Shown piece after piece: positions 1 to 6,586 of a DNA stretch of 7,548 nucleotides. The stretch lies in the NCBI GenBank assembly GCA_964535875.1, contig CAZHUE010000136.1, positions 1-7,548 of the forward strand. Reading direction: 5' to 3'. This stretch comes from QPIN01 sp964535875 (GTDB lineage Bacteria; Pseudomonadota; Gammaproteobacteria; Methylococcales; Methylomonadaceae). A program made the position numbers and the translations under genes. The stretch's first letter is position 1, and every line of letters starts with the position of its first letter. Below the pieces are notes generated by a model that saw only the letters and a list, made by a program, of their open reading frames with translations, was not told the origin of the DNA and did no database searches.

Positions 1-129
1 CGAGTTATTCTTAAACGCAATGAGAATACAATAGCTACTACGAAACCTTTCAAAAAACTAAACAGTCTTATGAAAACCTCTTTTGAAATTCAGAGGAGAA
101 TCTTCCATACTTGCGCACCTATAGTCTGA
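1..129 (+). CDS. possible C-terminal end of an unidentified gene (partial at left edge)
   Basis: Frame 1 is open from the first base of the window to a TGA at 127-129, giving 42 residues with no internal stop. The tail is basic and contains the segments FKKLNSLMK and FEIQRRIFHTC. I do not recognise a family. The main support for a real gene end is that the stop falls inside a hairpin (121-144), as expected where a terminator follows closely. A run of 42 open codons is not decisive in itself. The minus strand is also open over about 1-114, but with no ATG start. The gene would be codirectional with the sulfur genes and separated from them by 240 bases. Confidence 0.3.
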   Translation, partial: RVILKRNENTIATTKPFKKLNSLMKTSFEIQRRIFHTCAPIV

Positions 130-144
130 AAAACTTCAGATTAT
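121..144 (+). terminator. hairpin overlapping the stop of the left-edge frame
   Basis: TCTGAA at 125-130 and TTCAGA at 135-140 are perfect complements around an AAAC loop. The stem extends outwards through a G-T pair and three A-T pairs to a 10-bp stem (121-130 with 135-144). No clean T-run follows, only TGATTTCTT, so a terminator is plausible rather than clear. From 145 to 369 I see only AT-rich sequence and no other credible gene. Confidence 0.3.
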
Positions 145-369
145 TGATTTCTTAAACAGGAAGCGTTTTTCAAAGTACGCAGTAGTAGCAAATTAGGGAT
201 AGTAGTTACAAAATTATTAATTAAAATAGAAATAGACAGCAAAAATAAATAAAAAAGTTTTCAAATATTAGAGTTTTATTATATTATAAGACGGTAGTAT
301 TATGTATTAGTTATTCAACCTCTTAATTTCTATCAATCCTCAATTATCATAAGACCAGGAGTTAGACCC

Positions 370-1461
370 ATGCTGTTTAAACAACTATTTGATAAAGAAA
401 GCTGCACTTATACTTATTTCATTGCAGACCTTGAAGCTAAAGAAGCCGTTTTCATTGATCCAGTCGATACACAAATAGAGACCTATCTTGATTTATTAAA
501 AGAAAATGATGTTACTTTAAAGTATTCTCTTGAAACTCATGTACATGCTGATCATGTCACCGCAAGTGGTCTATTAAGACAAAAAATGGGGGCTAAAACA
601 GCAGTAAGCTCACTTTGTGGTGCTGAAAGCGCTGACATTCAAATTAAAGATGGCGATGTATTTAAATTTGGCAAAGCTGAAACTGTTAAAGTTATTGCTA
701 CTCCAGGCCATACACCTGGTAGCACTTCATTCTTATGGCGTGATAGAGTTTTTACTGGTGATGCCCTCTTAGTGGATGGCTGTGGACGTTGCGATTTTCA
801 AGGTGGTAGTGCAGAAGATCAATATGATAGCATTACTCAACGCTTATTCACCCTACCTGATGATACCATTGTTTCTCCAGGACATGATTATAAAGGTCGC
901 TGGATTAGTAATATTGCTCAAGAGCGTACTAGCAATTCTCGACTAGCAGGAAAAACAAAAGCAGAATTTGTCGATATTATGACAAACCTAAACTTGCCAA
1001 AACCAAAGTTAATTGATATGGCTGTTCCAGCTAACCGCTATTGCGGTATTGATGAGGAGCAAGCTAGTCAAGCCGCTGAGCAACGCGTTGAAGGTTCTGA
1101 CCCCAAACGCCAGACATCAAGCTTGGAAGAACTAGTTAATCAAGTGATGCCAAATATTACTGAAATCTCCCCGTCCAAAGCCCAGGATATTATATCCAAT
1201 AGCGATGTTGTTATTCTAGATGTAAGAGAAGAAGACGAATTTAATGCAGGTCATATAGATAACACAATTTTGTTACCCCGGGGGCTATTAGAATTTAAAA
1301 TCAATACAATAGCTGAACTTTCTGATAAATCGGCAGCAATCATCGTTTATTGCCGCAGCGGTAAACGTTCAGCGTTATCAGCGAATACTTTACAAAACAT
1401 GGGTTATACCAATGTTTTGTCAATTGCTGGTGGATATGAAGCCTGGAAACAACACGTTTAA
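370..1461 (+). CDS. persulfide dioxygenase (ETHE1-like) fused to a rhodanese domain
   Basis: Predicted cytoplasmic enzyme that oxidises glutathione persulfide or a similar persulfide to sulfite with O2, with a C-terminal sulfurtransferase. Residues 1-240 are a metallo-beta-lactamase fold with the THVHADH motif (56-62), TPGHTPG (His114), FTGD (Asp131), GRCDF (139-143) and SPGHDY (His172). By analogy with ETHE1, the single iron should be bound by His57, His114 and Asp131. Residues 262-363 are a rhodanese domain with VVILDVREEDEF, the active-site loop CRSGKR (Cys328 the persulfide-carrying cysteine) and the closing GGYEAWK. The domain order and 363-residue length fit known dioxygenase-rhodanese fusions. 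The start is supported by AGGAG at 357-361, 8 bases before the ATG. SQR follows 79 bases downstream on the same strand, giving a coherent sulfide-oxidation pair. The fold and fusion are clear from the motifs. The physiological acceptor thiol is inferred. Confidence 0.95.
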   Translation: MLFKQLFDKESCTYTYFIADLEAKEAVFIDPVDTQIETYLDLLKENDVTLKYSLETHVHADHVTASGLLRQKMGAKTAVSSLCGAESADIQIKDGDVFKFGKAETVKVIATPGHTPGSTSFLWRDRVFTGDALLVDGCGRCDFQGGSAEDQYDSITQRLFTLPDDTIVSPGHDYKGRWISNIAQERTSNSRLAGKTKAEFVDIMTNLNLPKPKLIDMAVPANRYCGIDEEQASQAAEQRVEGSDPKRQTSSLEELVNQVMPNITEISPSKAQDIISNSDVVILDVREEDEFNAGHIDNTILLPRGLLEFKINTIAELSDKSAAIIVYCRSGKRSALSANTLQNMGYTNVLSIAGGYEAWKQHV

Positions 1462-1482
1462 AGACTATAAACTATAAAATTC

Positions 1483-1511
1483 TTTAAATCAGCAGCTTAA
1501 CCGACTACAAT
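1483..1511 (+). promoter_or_regulatory. candidate sigma-70-type promoter ahead of sqr
   Basis: TTTAAA at 1483-1488 (4 of 6 to the -35 consensus) and TACAAT at 1506-1511 (5 of 6 to the -10 consensus) are separated by exactly 17 bases and end 29 bases before the sqr start. If active, it would let sqr be transcribed separately from the dioxygenase gene as well as by read-through. In AT-rich DNA such matches arise by chance, so this is tentative. Confidence 0.3.
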
Positions 1512-1540
1512 AGAGTTTTAACAACCAAGAGCAGAGAACA

Positions 1541-2797
1541 ATGCCTGAAAAACACCATTCTATTCTTATTGTTGGCGGCGGTGCTGCTGGCGTTTCTACG
1601 GCAAATAACATGCGTCGTAAAAACTCAACTATTGATATTGCACTGATCGAGCCCTCTGAAAAACATTATTATCAACCCGGGTTTACTATTATTGGCGGTG
1701 GCGCTTATACACTAAAAAAAGCCACCAAAAATGAAGCAGACTTAATCCATCCAAGCGTCATTTGGATTAAAGATTTTGCAGAGAGCTTTCAACCTGATGA
1801 TAATAAAGTCACGTTAAAATCTGGTGATGTTATTAGTTACGATTTTTTAGTCGTCTGTCCTGGTCTACAAGTAGATTTTGATAAAATTGATGGTTTAGTT
1901 GAAACATTAGGAAAAAATGGTGTTTGTAGTAACTATTCTGTAGATACAGTTGAATATACATGGGAATGTATACAAAAGACTGAATCAGGCAATACTTTAT
2001 TCACCCAGCCACCCATGCCTATTAAATGCGCTGGCGCACCACAAAAAATCATGTATCTAGCGGCTGACCGTTTTCGTAAAAAAGGAATTGCGGACAAAGT
2101 TAATGTTGAATTTTGTAACGCTGGCCCAGGTATGTTTGGAGTCCCCTTCTTTGCTAAAGCACTAAGTAAAGTTGTTGCCAAATACGGTATTACAACAAAC
2201 TTTGGTCATAATTTAGTCGCTATAGATGGAGAGGCAAAAAAAGCCACCTTTGAAGTAACAGATGCTAATGGCAAAAAATCAAAAGTCACCAAAGAATTTG
2301 ATATGATCCATGTTACTCCACCACAAAGTGCGCCTAATTTTATTAAATCGAGTCCTTTGGCTAATGAAGGCGGCTGGGTTGATGTACATCAAGGTTCTTT
2401 ACAACACAACAAATTCAGTAATATTTTTGGATTAGGTGATGTAGCATCAACACCTAATGCTAAAACAGCGGCAGCAGTTAGAAAACAAGTCCCTGTTGTT
2501 GTCGATAATATTTTAAAATTATTAGCAAATAAAGAAGTGATAGAGGGGTATGATGGTTACGGTTCTTGTCCCTTAACCACATCCTTAAACACAGTCATGG
2601 TCGCTGAATTTTCTTATGATGGAAAAGTAACGCCTTCATTCCCATTTCTTGATCCAAGAACCAATAGCCGTTTTTGGTGGTTTGGTAAAACAATTGGCTT
2701 TCCTTTTCTGTATTGGCATATCATGATAAAAGGTATTCGCTTTGACATCCCTCATAAAGCGTCCTATGTGGAAAAATTAACCAAAGAAGATTCATAA
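1541..2797 (+). CDS. sqr: sulfide:quinone oxidoreductase, type II (mitochondrial SQOR-like)
   Basis: FAD flavoprotein on the inner face of the cytoplasmic membrane that oxidises sulfide, passes electrons to quinone and releases sulfane sulfur to a thiol or sulfite acceptor. The N-terminal dinucleotide-binding loop is VGGGAAG (11-17), with a second flavin-contacting segment GLGDVAS (297-303). The type II signature is PIKCAGAPQKIMYL (160-173), with redox Cys163. The partner Cys343 lies in YDGYGSCP (337-344). These match the two catalytic cysteines of human SQOR in local sequence and spacing. HVTPP (257-261) and FPFLYWHIMIKG near the C-terminus are also family-typical, and the latter probably contacts the membrane. 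Length 418 is normal. The ribosome site is weak (a purine-rich GAGCAGAGAAC just before the ATG). The gene sits 79 bases behind the persulfide dioxygenase-rhodanese gene, which would consume its product. Confidence 0.95.
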   Translation: MPEKHHSILIVGGGAAGVSTANNMRRKNSTIDIALIEPSEKHYYQPGFTIIGGGAYTLKKATKNEADLIHPSVIWIKDFAESFQPDDNKVTLKSGDVISYDFLVVCPGLQVDFDKIDGLVETLGKNGVCSNYSVDTVEYTWECIQKTESGNTLFTQPPMPIKCAGAPQKIMYLAADRFRKKGIADKVNVEFCNAGPGMFGVPFFAKALSKVVAKYGITTNFGHNLVAIDGEAKKATFEVTDANGKKSKVTKEFDMIHVTPPQSAPNFIKSSPLANEGGWVDVHQGSLQHNKFSNIFGLGDVASTPNAKTAAAVRKQVPVVVDNILKLLANKEVIEGYDGYGSCPLTTSLNTVMVAEFSYDGKVTPSFPFLDPRTNSRFWWFGKTIGFPFLYWHIMIKGIRFDIPHKASYVEKLTKEDS

Positions 2798-3149
2798 AAC
2801 CTATATAATGAAGTTCCTCTTTAAAGATAATATTCTTGAACAGGAGCTTTTAATATCCCTTTATTAATATAAGGTAAACGAAATTTGCATCCTTCCCGCC
2901 TTAAATCTATACTTCACTCGGTCACGGATGCGGAATTTATATCAAGTTGATTTTTGTCGGTAGCAAGGCATTGAAACGGGCGCATAGTGGGTAAAACGCA
3001 ACTGTTTCAATAACGCAGCCTATCGGCAAAAAATCAACCGCTAGAAATTCGTATCCGTGACTGCGTAAAGTATATCCATTCTAAAACATTTCAACTGTCT
3101 TTAAGCTATACTTAACAAGACAACTCTTCAGAAAATATATTAAATATTC
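2798..3149. other. 352-bp intergenic region between sqr and the SulP gene
   Basis: No gene is visible on either strand. Positions 2798-2907 are AT-rich with only weak dyads, such as CCTT/AAGG around 2860-2876. Positions 2908-3074 are a long imperfect palindrome, listed separately. Between it and the SulP start there is a -10-like TATACT at 3107-3112 without a convincing -35 box. The stretch immediately before the ATG has no Shine-Dalgarno match. Confidence 0.6.
2908..3074. mobile_element. MITE-like 167-bp imperfect palindrome
   Basis: The two ends are long inverted copies. The left arm 2908-2938 (TATACTT, then GTCACGGAT, then AATTT) matches the reverse complement of 3044-3074 (AAATT, ATCCGTGAC, AAGTATA) with a few mismatches and one indel. 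Inner arms continue the symmetry: GTTGATTTTT-TCGGTAG around 2947-2963 pairs with CTATCGGCAAAAAATCAAC at 3020-3038, and ATTGAAAC at 2970-2977 pairs with GTTTCAAT at 3004-3011. A central loop of 26 bases remains. The element is visibly richer in GC than its flanks and codes for nothing. Its ends begin and finish in TA, which would fit TA target duplication as in IS630/Tc1-type miniature elements (inference). Transcribed, it would form a very long hairpin and could separate the sqr and SulP transcripts. It could instead be a dispersed intergenic repeat of another class. Confidence 0.65.
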
Positions 3150-4880
3150 ATGGCTTTACAGCATACTGGTAATTGGCTTAACAAATATTTCCCAATTTCT
3201 ATTTGGTTGAAAAATTACACTAGAAAAGATCTAAATGGTGATGTTTTTGCTGGTATTATTACTGCTATTTTATTAGTTCCTCAAGGTATAGCCTATGCAA
3301 TGCTTGCAGGACTACCTGCTCAAGTTGGCTTATATGCCAGTATTTTACCCCCTCTTATTTATGCTTTTTTAGGAACAAGCCGGACTTTATCTGTAGGTCC
3401 CGTTTCTATTGCTGCGATTATGATTGCCAGTGCTCTGTCTGCACCAGAAATTATAGTACTAGGGAGTTCTGTAGAAAACGCAATCATTTTGGCGGCTGAA
3501 GGTGGTTTAATATTGTTATTAATGGCTGTTTTTCGAATGGGAGGACTCGTTAATTTTATTAGCCACCCTGTTTTAACTGGTTTTACTAGTGGTGCAGCAA
3601 TACTGATTATATTAACTCAAGTACCCTATTTACTTGGCTTATCAAAGAACCAGTGTAGTTTTGATATAGCATGCTATAGCCATTATTTTCAACAAATCAA
3701 TAGTTATACAGCAGGACTATCTCTCCTTAGTATTACTCTATTATTTTCTTTCGGCTCACCATTAGCAACTTTTCTTAATCAATTTAAGGTTAAAAAAAAT
3801 ATCATTACCGGCATAAGTAAATGCGCACCTTTATTGACTGTTGTTTTAGCTACTTTTCTGGTTAGATTTTATCAATTATCTGATACCCAGCACGTCACTA
3901 TCGTAGGAGAAATACAATCAGGCTTACCAAAAATTAGTTTTGCTTTTCTCAACAATATAGACCAGTGGAAAGCTTTGTTACCCAGCGCATCATTTATAGC
4001 CATCATCGCTTATGTAGAAAGCGTTGCTATTGCTAAAGCCACTGCTAATTTAAGAAATCAAAAAATAAATCCAAATCAGGAACTAATTGCTTTAGGTGCA
4101 GCAAATCTTGCAACCGCATTTTCTGGTGGTATGTCAGTCGCAGGAGGCTTTAGCAGAACGATGGTCAATTTTTCAGCTGGCGCTCGCACTCAAATGGCGA
4201 TGATTATAGCTGTCATCATTCTTAGTGTTGCCGTTATCTTTTTTACTGAACAATTCACTTACATTCCTAAAGCTGCCTTAGCGGCTATCATTCTTATCGC
4301 AATTTTACCTTTAGTAAAGTTACGAGAAATTATAACAACATGGAAGTATGACAAAAGTGATGGTATTGCGGAATTAATTACTTTACTCGGTGTACTTGCC
4401 TTAGGTATTGAAGAAGGTATTGCTCTAGGCGTTATTATTACAATTCTAAGTTATTTGCGCAGAACAAGCCGACCTCATATTGCAATAGTAGGAAAAATAA
4501 AAGATACTCACCATTTTAGAAATATTCAACGACATCAGGTAGAAACATGGAATAATCTGATATTGATAAGAATCGATGAAAATATCAGCTTTGCTAATAT
4601 AAGTTATATCCTTGATTTTATTGAAAAAGAGACATTTAGCAATTCAAAATTAAAGCATGTTATTTTGATATTTTCATCCGTCAGCCATATTGATAGTACT
4701 GCATTTGAAGCTTTAGAAAACCTTATCAGCTCCTTAATAAATCAAAAAATTCTACTTCATTTAGCTGAAGTAAAAGGACCTGTTTTTGATAAATTAAACC
4801 AGACAAATTTTCTAAATCATTTAAACCCGGGTAAAGTCTTTTTCCAAACTATTGATGCTGTAGAAAACCTTGCTGATTGA
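3150..4880 (+). CDS. SulP (SLC26-type) anion transporter with C-terminal STAS domain
   Basis: Polytopic inner-membrane permease or exchanger. Residues from about 30 to 440 are a series of hydrophobic segments carrying family landmarks: PQGIAYAMLAGLP (44-56), the SRTLSVGPVS segment (77-86) and GGFSRTMVN (332-340). Residues about 455-570 form a cytoplasmic STAS domain, with IDST at 514-517 at the loop that is often a phosphoserine site in STAS proteins. Length 576 is typical. The substrate cannot be read from sequence: sulfate, sulfite, bicarbonate or another anion are all possible. Lying downstream of the sulfide-oxidation genes makes export of oxidised sulfur an attractive inference, but a 352-bp gap with a palindromic element separates them, so co-transcription is doubtful. 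No Shine-Dalgarno sequence precedes the ATG. The start is chosen because the N-terminus has the usual amphipathic lead-in to the first membrane segment. Confidence 0.92.
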   Translation: MALQHTGNWLNKYFPISIWLKNYTRKDLNGDVFAGIITAILLVPQGIAYAMLAGLPAQVGLYASILPPLIYAFLGTSRTLSVGPVSIAAIMIASALSAPEIIVLGSSVENAIILAAEGGLILLLMAVFRMGGLVNFISHPVLTGFTSGAAILIILTQVPYLLGLSKNQCSFDIACYSHYFQQINSYTAGLSLLSITLLFSFGSPLATFLNQFKVKKNIITGISKCAPLLTVVLATFLVRFYQLSDTQHVTIVGEIQSGLPKISFAFLNNIDQWKALLPSASFIAIIAYVESVAIAKATANLRNQKINPNQELIALGAANLATAFSGGMSVAGGFSRTMVNFSAGARTQMAMIIAVIILSVAVIFFTEQFTYIPKAALAAIILIAILPLVKLREIITTWKYDKSDGIAELITLLGVLALGIEEGIALGVIITILSYLRRTSRPHIAIVGKIKDTHHFRNIQRHQVETWNNLILIRIDENISFANISYILDFIEKETFSNSKLKHVILIFSSVSHIDSTAFEALENLISSLINQKILLHLAEVKGPVFDKLNQTNFLNHLNPGKVFFQTIDAVENLAD

Positions 4881-4894
4881 TTCAGCTTTCTTAT

Positions 4895-5080
4895 CTATTT
4901 TTCTAATAACTCTATAATCAGAACATCACAGGATCCACAGCCTGTTGAAGCACCTGTTGCTGATGCTATTTTATCTAAATCATCAATTCCCTTCGCTATA
5001 AGTTGCTTAACTTTTTTTTCAGTTGTCCCCGTACAGGTACAGATGACTTTTTCTTGTGCGGTTGTCTGGTTTTTTTCCAT
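4895..5080 (-). CDS. small Bfd-type [2Fe-2S] ferredoxin-like protein
   Basis: A 61-residue protein consisting almost only of a BFD-like [2Fe-2S] domain. The four cluster cysteines are in CTC (Cys14, Cys16) and CGSC (Cys48, Cys51), the CxC...CxxC arrangement of bacterioferritin-associated ferredoxin and of the Bfd domains in nitrite reductases. The intervening helices (TEKKVKQLIAKG and DDLDKIASATGA) fit the fold. Its partner is unknown: iron release from bacterioferritin is the textbook role, but many stand-alone homologues are uncharacterised. It converges on the SulP gene, with only 14 bases between the two stops and no obvious terminator in between. No clear ribosome site lies before the ATG at 5078-5080. 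Confidence 0.85.
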   Translation of the reverse strand: MEKNQTTAQEKVICTCTGTTEKKVKQLIAKGIDDLDKIASATGASTGCGSCDVLIIELLEK

Positions 5081-5252
5081 CAGAAATTTTTAATATTCAA
5101 TTTTTTGTCAGCTGTTTACATGATCTGAAACATACTTATTCCATACAAAAATCCTCTGATAACTGCCAGGTTGAACAATAAATTTATTTTATTGATAGAC
5201 CAATCTAAATTTTTAGCAGCATAAACAGCGTTAAAACCTATTGCTCAAAAGT
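5081..5252. other. AT-rich intergenic stretch without a supported gene
   Basis: No gene with a start codon is visible. On the minus strand one frame is open for 42 codons (stop at 5116-5118, previous stop 5245-5247), with a plausible amino-acid mix but no ATG at its head. It may be a remnant associated with the broken gene just upstream of it on that strand, or chance. No terminator-like hairpin with a T-run was found. Confidence 0.4.
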
Positions 5253-5503
5253 TTACAGTAAAATGAATATGTGCCTTCCTTCTTCAACAGCATACTCGGA
5301 ATTATCAGGAAGTAAATTGATTACAGCATAATAACCGTCATCATATAGCCTCTATTTGACTTTTATTTTTAAGAGCAGCAAAACAAGAAACAAATTCATT
5401 TACTTCTTTTAAATTATATGTCTTTTTAATTATGGTATCCTGCACACTCTTTTTTTAGATCTATTTCCCAATTTAATTTATAAATACTTACTTGGTCATT
5501 CAT
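5253..5503 (-). pseudogene. 82-codon small gene broken by two +1 frameshifts, unknown function
   Basis: Read on the minus strand from the ATG at 5501-5503, the frame begins MNDQVSIYKLNWEIDLKK. Removing one A from the A7 run at 5450-5456 moves into a frame reading VQDTIIKKTYNLKEVNEF and on to KNKSQIEA. Removing one more base near 5346 (GAG GCT A TAT GAT) moves into YDDGYYAVINLLPDNSEY, ending in EEGRHIFILL and a stop at 5253-5255. The three pieces abut without gap or overlap and together give an 82-residue, protein-like sequence with acidic and aromatic residues well distributed. This is hard to explain by chance. I recognise no family. It may be a recently inactivated gene, or an intact gene with sequencing errors; one shift lies in a homopolymer, the other does not. 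No Shine-Dalgarno is visible. It is divergent from the JmjC-like gene, with an inverted repeat between them. Confidence 0.55.
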
Positions 5504-5527
5504 TTGTGAACGACAAAAGCATATAAG

Positions 5528-5585
5528 AACCCGTTCAAGATCTACTACGCAACTGACAGCAGCTCGTAACGATCTTGAACAGGTT
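5528..5585. repeat. inverted repeat with 15-bp arms between divergent genes
   Basis: AACCCGTTCAAGATC at 5528-5542 and GATCTTGAACAGGTT at 5571-5585 are complementary in 14 of 15 positions, around a 28-base spacer. It lies 24 bases upstream of the broken minus-strand gene's start and 47 bases upstream of the JmjC-like gene. It could be a paired operator for the divergent promoters, a cruciform or RNA hairpin, or the remnant of a very small inverted-repeat element. The sequence does not decide between these. Confidence 0.6.
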
Positions 5586-5632
5586 ATAAGAAAGTAAAGG
5601 GATAGACTAGATAACTTAAATAATAATAAAAA

Positions 5633-6502
5633 ATGCTTGAACTTAGTACAACTAAGCGTATTGAAACAGTTTCTAAAGAAAATTTTATTAATCAATATAA
5701 ATCTCCTCAAAAACCAGTTATTCTTGAACGACTATCCCAAGATTGGCCCGCACATAAAAAATGGAACTCTGACTACCTAAAAAAAGTCGCTGGTGAAAAT
5801 ATTGTACCTTTATACGACAGTAAACCATCTACTGACTATAAACACCAATATGCTCCTGAGTCGAAAATGAAATTTAAAAATTATCTAGATTTACTTCAGC
5901 AAGGTGAAAAAGATCTACGACTGTTTTTTTATAATATTTTAGCTGAAGCACCTATTTTGACAAAAGATTTTTCCTATCCGGATATTGGTTTAAAATTATA
6001 TAAAAAGCTACCCGTATTATTTATGGGTGGTAAAGGAGCCAAAGTTCAGATGCATTTTGACATTGATTATTCTGATATTCTACTCTGTCACTTTGGCGGT
6101 AAAAAACGTGTGTACCTTTTTCCACCAGAACAAACAAAATATTTATATCGAGTCCCTTTTTCATTTAGTAGTTTATTTAATATTGATTACCAAAACCCAG
6201 ATTTTATAAAATATCCAGCATTACAACATTTAAAAGGCGAACTTGCTGAACTTAACCATGGCGATGTTTTATATATTCCATCAGGTTTTTGGCATTATAT
6301 TGTCTATGATGACATCAGTTTTTCTTTGTCATTACGTGCCTTTCCAAGAAAACCAAAGATATTCTTAAAGCTGTTATACAATATTATTTTTGTTAAAAAT
6401 ATTGATGGGCTGATGCGTAAAATAGTAGGTCAACCATGGAATGATAGAAATGAAAGAATAGCAATTAATAAAACACATCAACTATTAAAAATAAATAAAT
6501 AG
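5633..6502 (+). CDS. JmjC/cupin_8-type putative Fe(II)/2-oxoglutarate-dependent oxygenase
   Basis: A 289-residue soluble protein with the double-stranded beta-helix of the cupin_8/JmjC-like family, whose members hydroxylate proteins or RNA-linked substrates using O2 and 2-oxoglutarate. The iron triad is visible: HFD at 141-143 (His141, Asp143) and the distal His221 in IPSGFWHYIVY. The segment HFGGKKRVYLFPPEQ (153-167) is the family's conserved strand after the HxD motif, with Lys157/Lys158 as candidate 2-oxoglutarate contacts. The N-terminus (FINQYKSPQKPVILERL) and the WPAHKKWNSDYL segment are also typical. About 65 residues after the catalytic core are lysine-rich and helical. No Shine-Dalgarno is evident before the ATG; the start is taken because the family's N-terminal strand follows soon after. 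The substrate is unknown. It is followed at 84 bases by a small unknown gene on the same strand. Confidence 0.85.
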   Translation: MLELSTTKRIETVSKENFINQYKSPQKPVILERLSQDWPAHKKWNSDYLKKVAGENIVPLYDSKPSTDYKHQYAPESKMKFKNYLDLLQQGEKDLRLFFYNILAEAPILTKDFSYPDIGLKLYKKLPVLFMGGKGAKVQMHFDIDYSDILLCHFGGKKRVYLFPPEQTKYLYRVPFSFSSLFNIDYQNPDFIKYPALQHLKGELAELNHGDVLYIPSGFWHYIVYDDISFSLSLRAFPRKPKIFLKLLYNIIFVKNIDGLMRKIVGQPWNDRNERIAINKTHQLLKINK

Positions 6503-6586
6503 AGTCTGAAACTTTTGATACATTTATGCTCTATCATTTAGTAATAATAAACACTAACAAACAAAATAGATTAAGAGAAGAAAGTT

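Noticed and set aside
275..303. Promoter-like TTTATT and TATTAT boxes with a 17-base gap upstream of the dioxygenase gene
   Set aside because: The -35 match is poor, and the whole stretch is so AT-rich that several equally good pairs exist. No sigma-54-type GG...GC boxes were seen either.
1933..2181. 82-codon open frame on the minus strand inside sqr
   Set aside because: It lies wholly within a well-supported SQR coding region and reads as the antisense of conserved flavoprotein motifs; no ribosome site or recognisable domain.
2860..2876. CCTT...AAGG dyad after sqr as a terminator
   Set aside because: Only four base pairs with an AT loop and no T-run; too weak to call.
5116..5244. 42-codon open minus-strand frame with protein-like composition between the broken gene and the Bfd-like gene
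   Set aside because: It has no ATG start or ribosome site, and stops in all three frames separate it from the broken gene. This length can occur by chance; it is noted only as a possible remnant.
5264..5332. Short plus-strand frame beginning MNMCLPSS
   Set aside because: It is 22 codons long and antisense to the reconstructed small gene; no ribosome site.
5504..5710. Upstream part of a 94-codon minus-strand frame (5426-5710)
   Set aside because: It overlaps the start of the JmjC-like gene and the inverted repeat, with cysteine-rich, low-quality sequence. Only its last 26 codons, from the ATG at 5503, look like a real protein, and they belong to the broken small gene.
6027..6209. 60-codon plus-strand frame inside the JmjC-like gene
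   Set aside because: It is an alternative frame of the region carrying the HxD iron motif, so it is a shadow.
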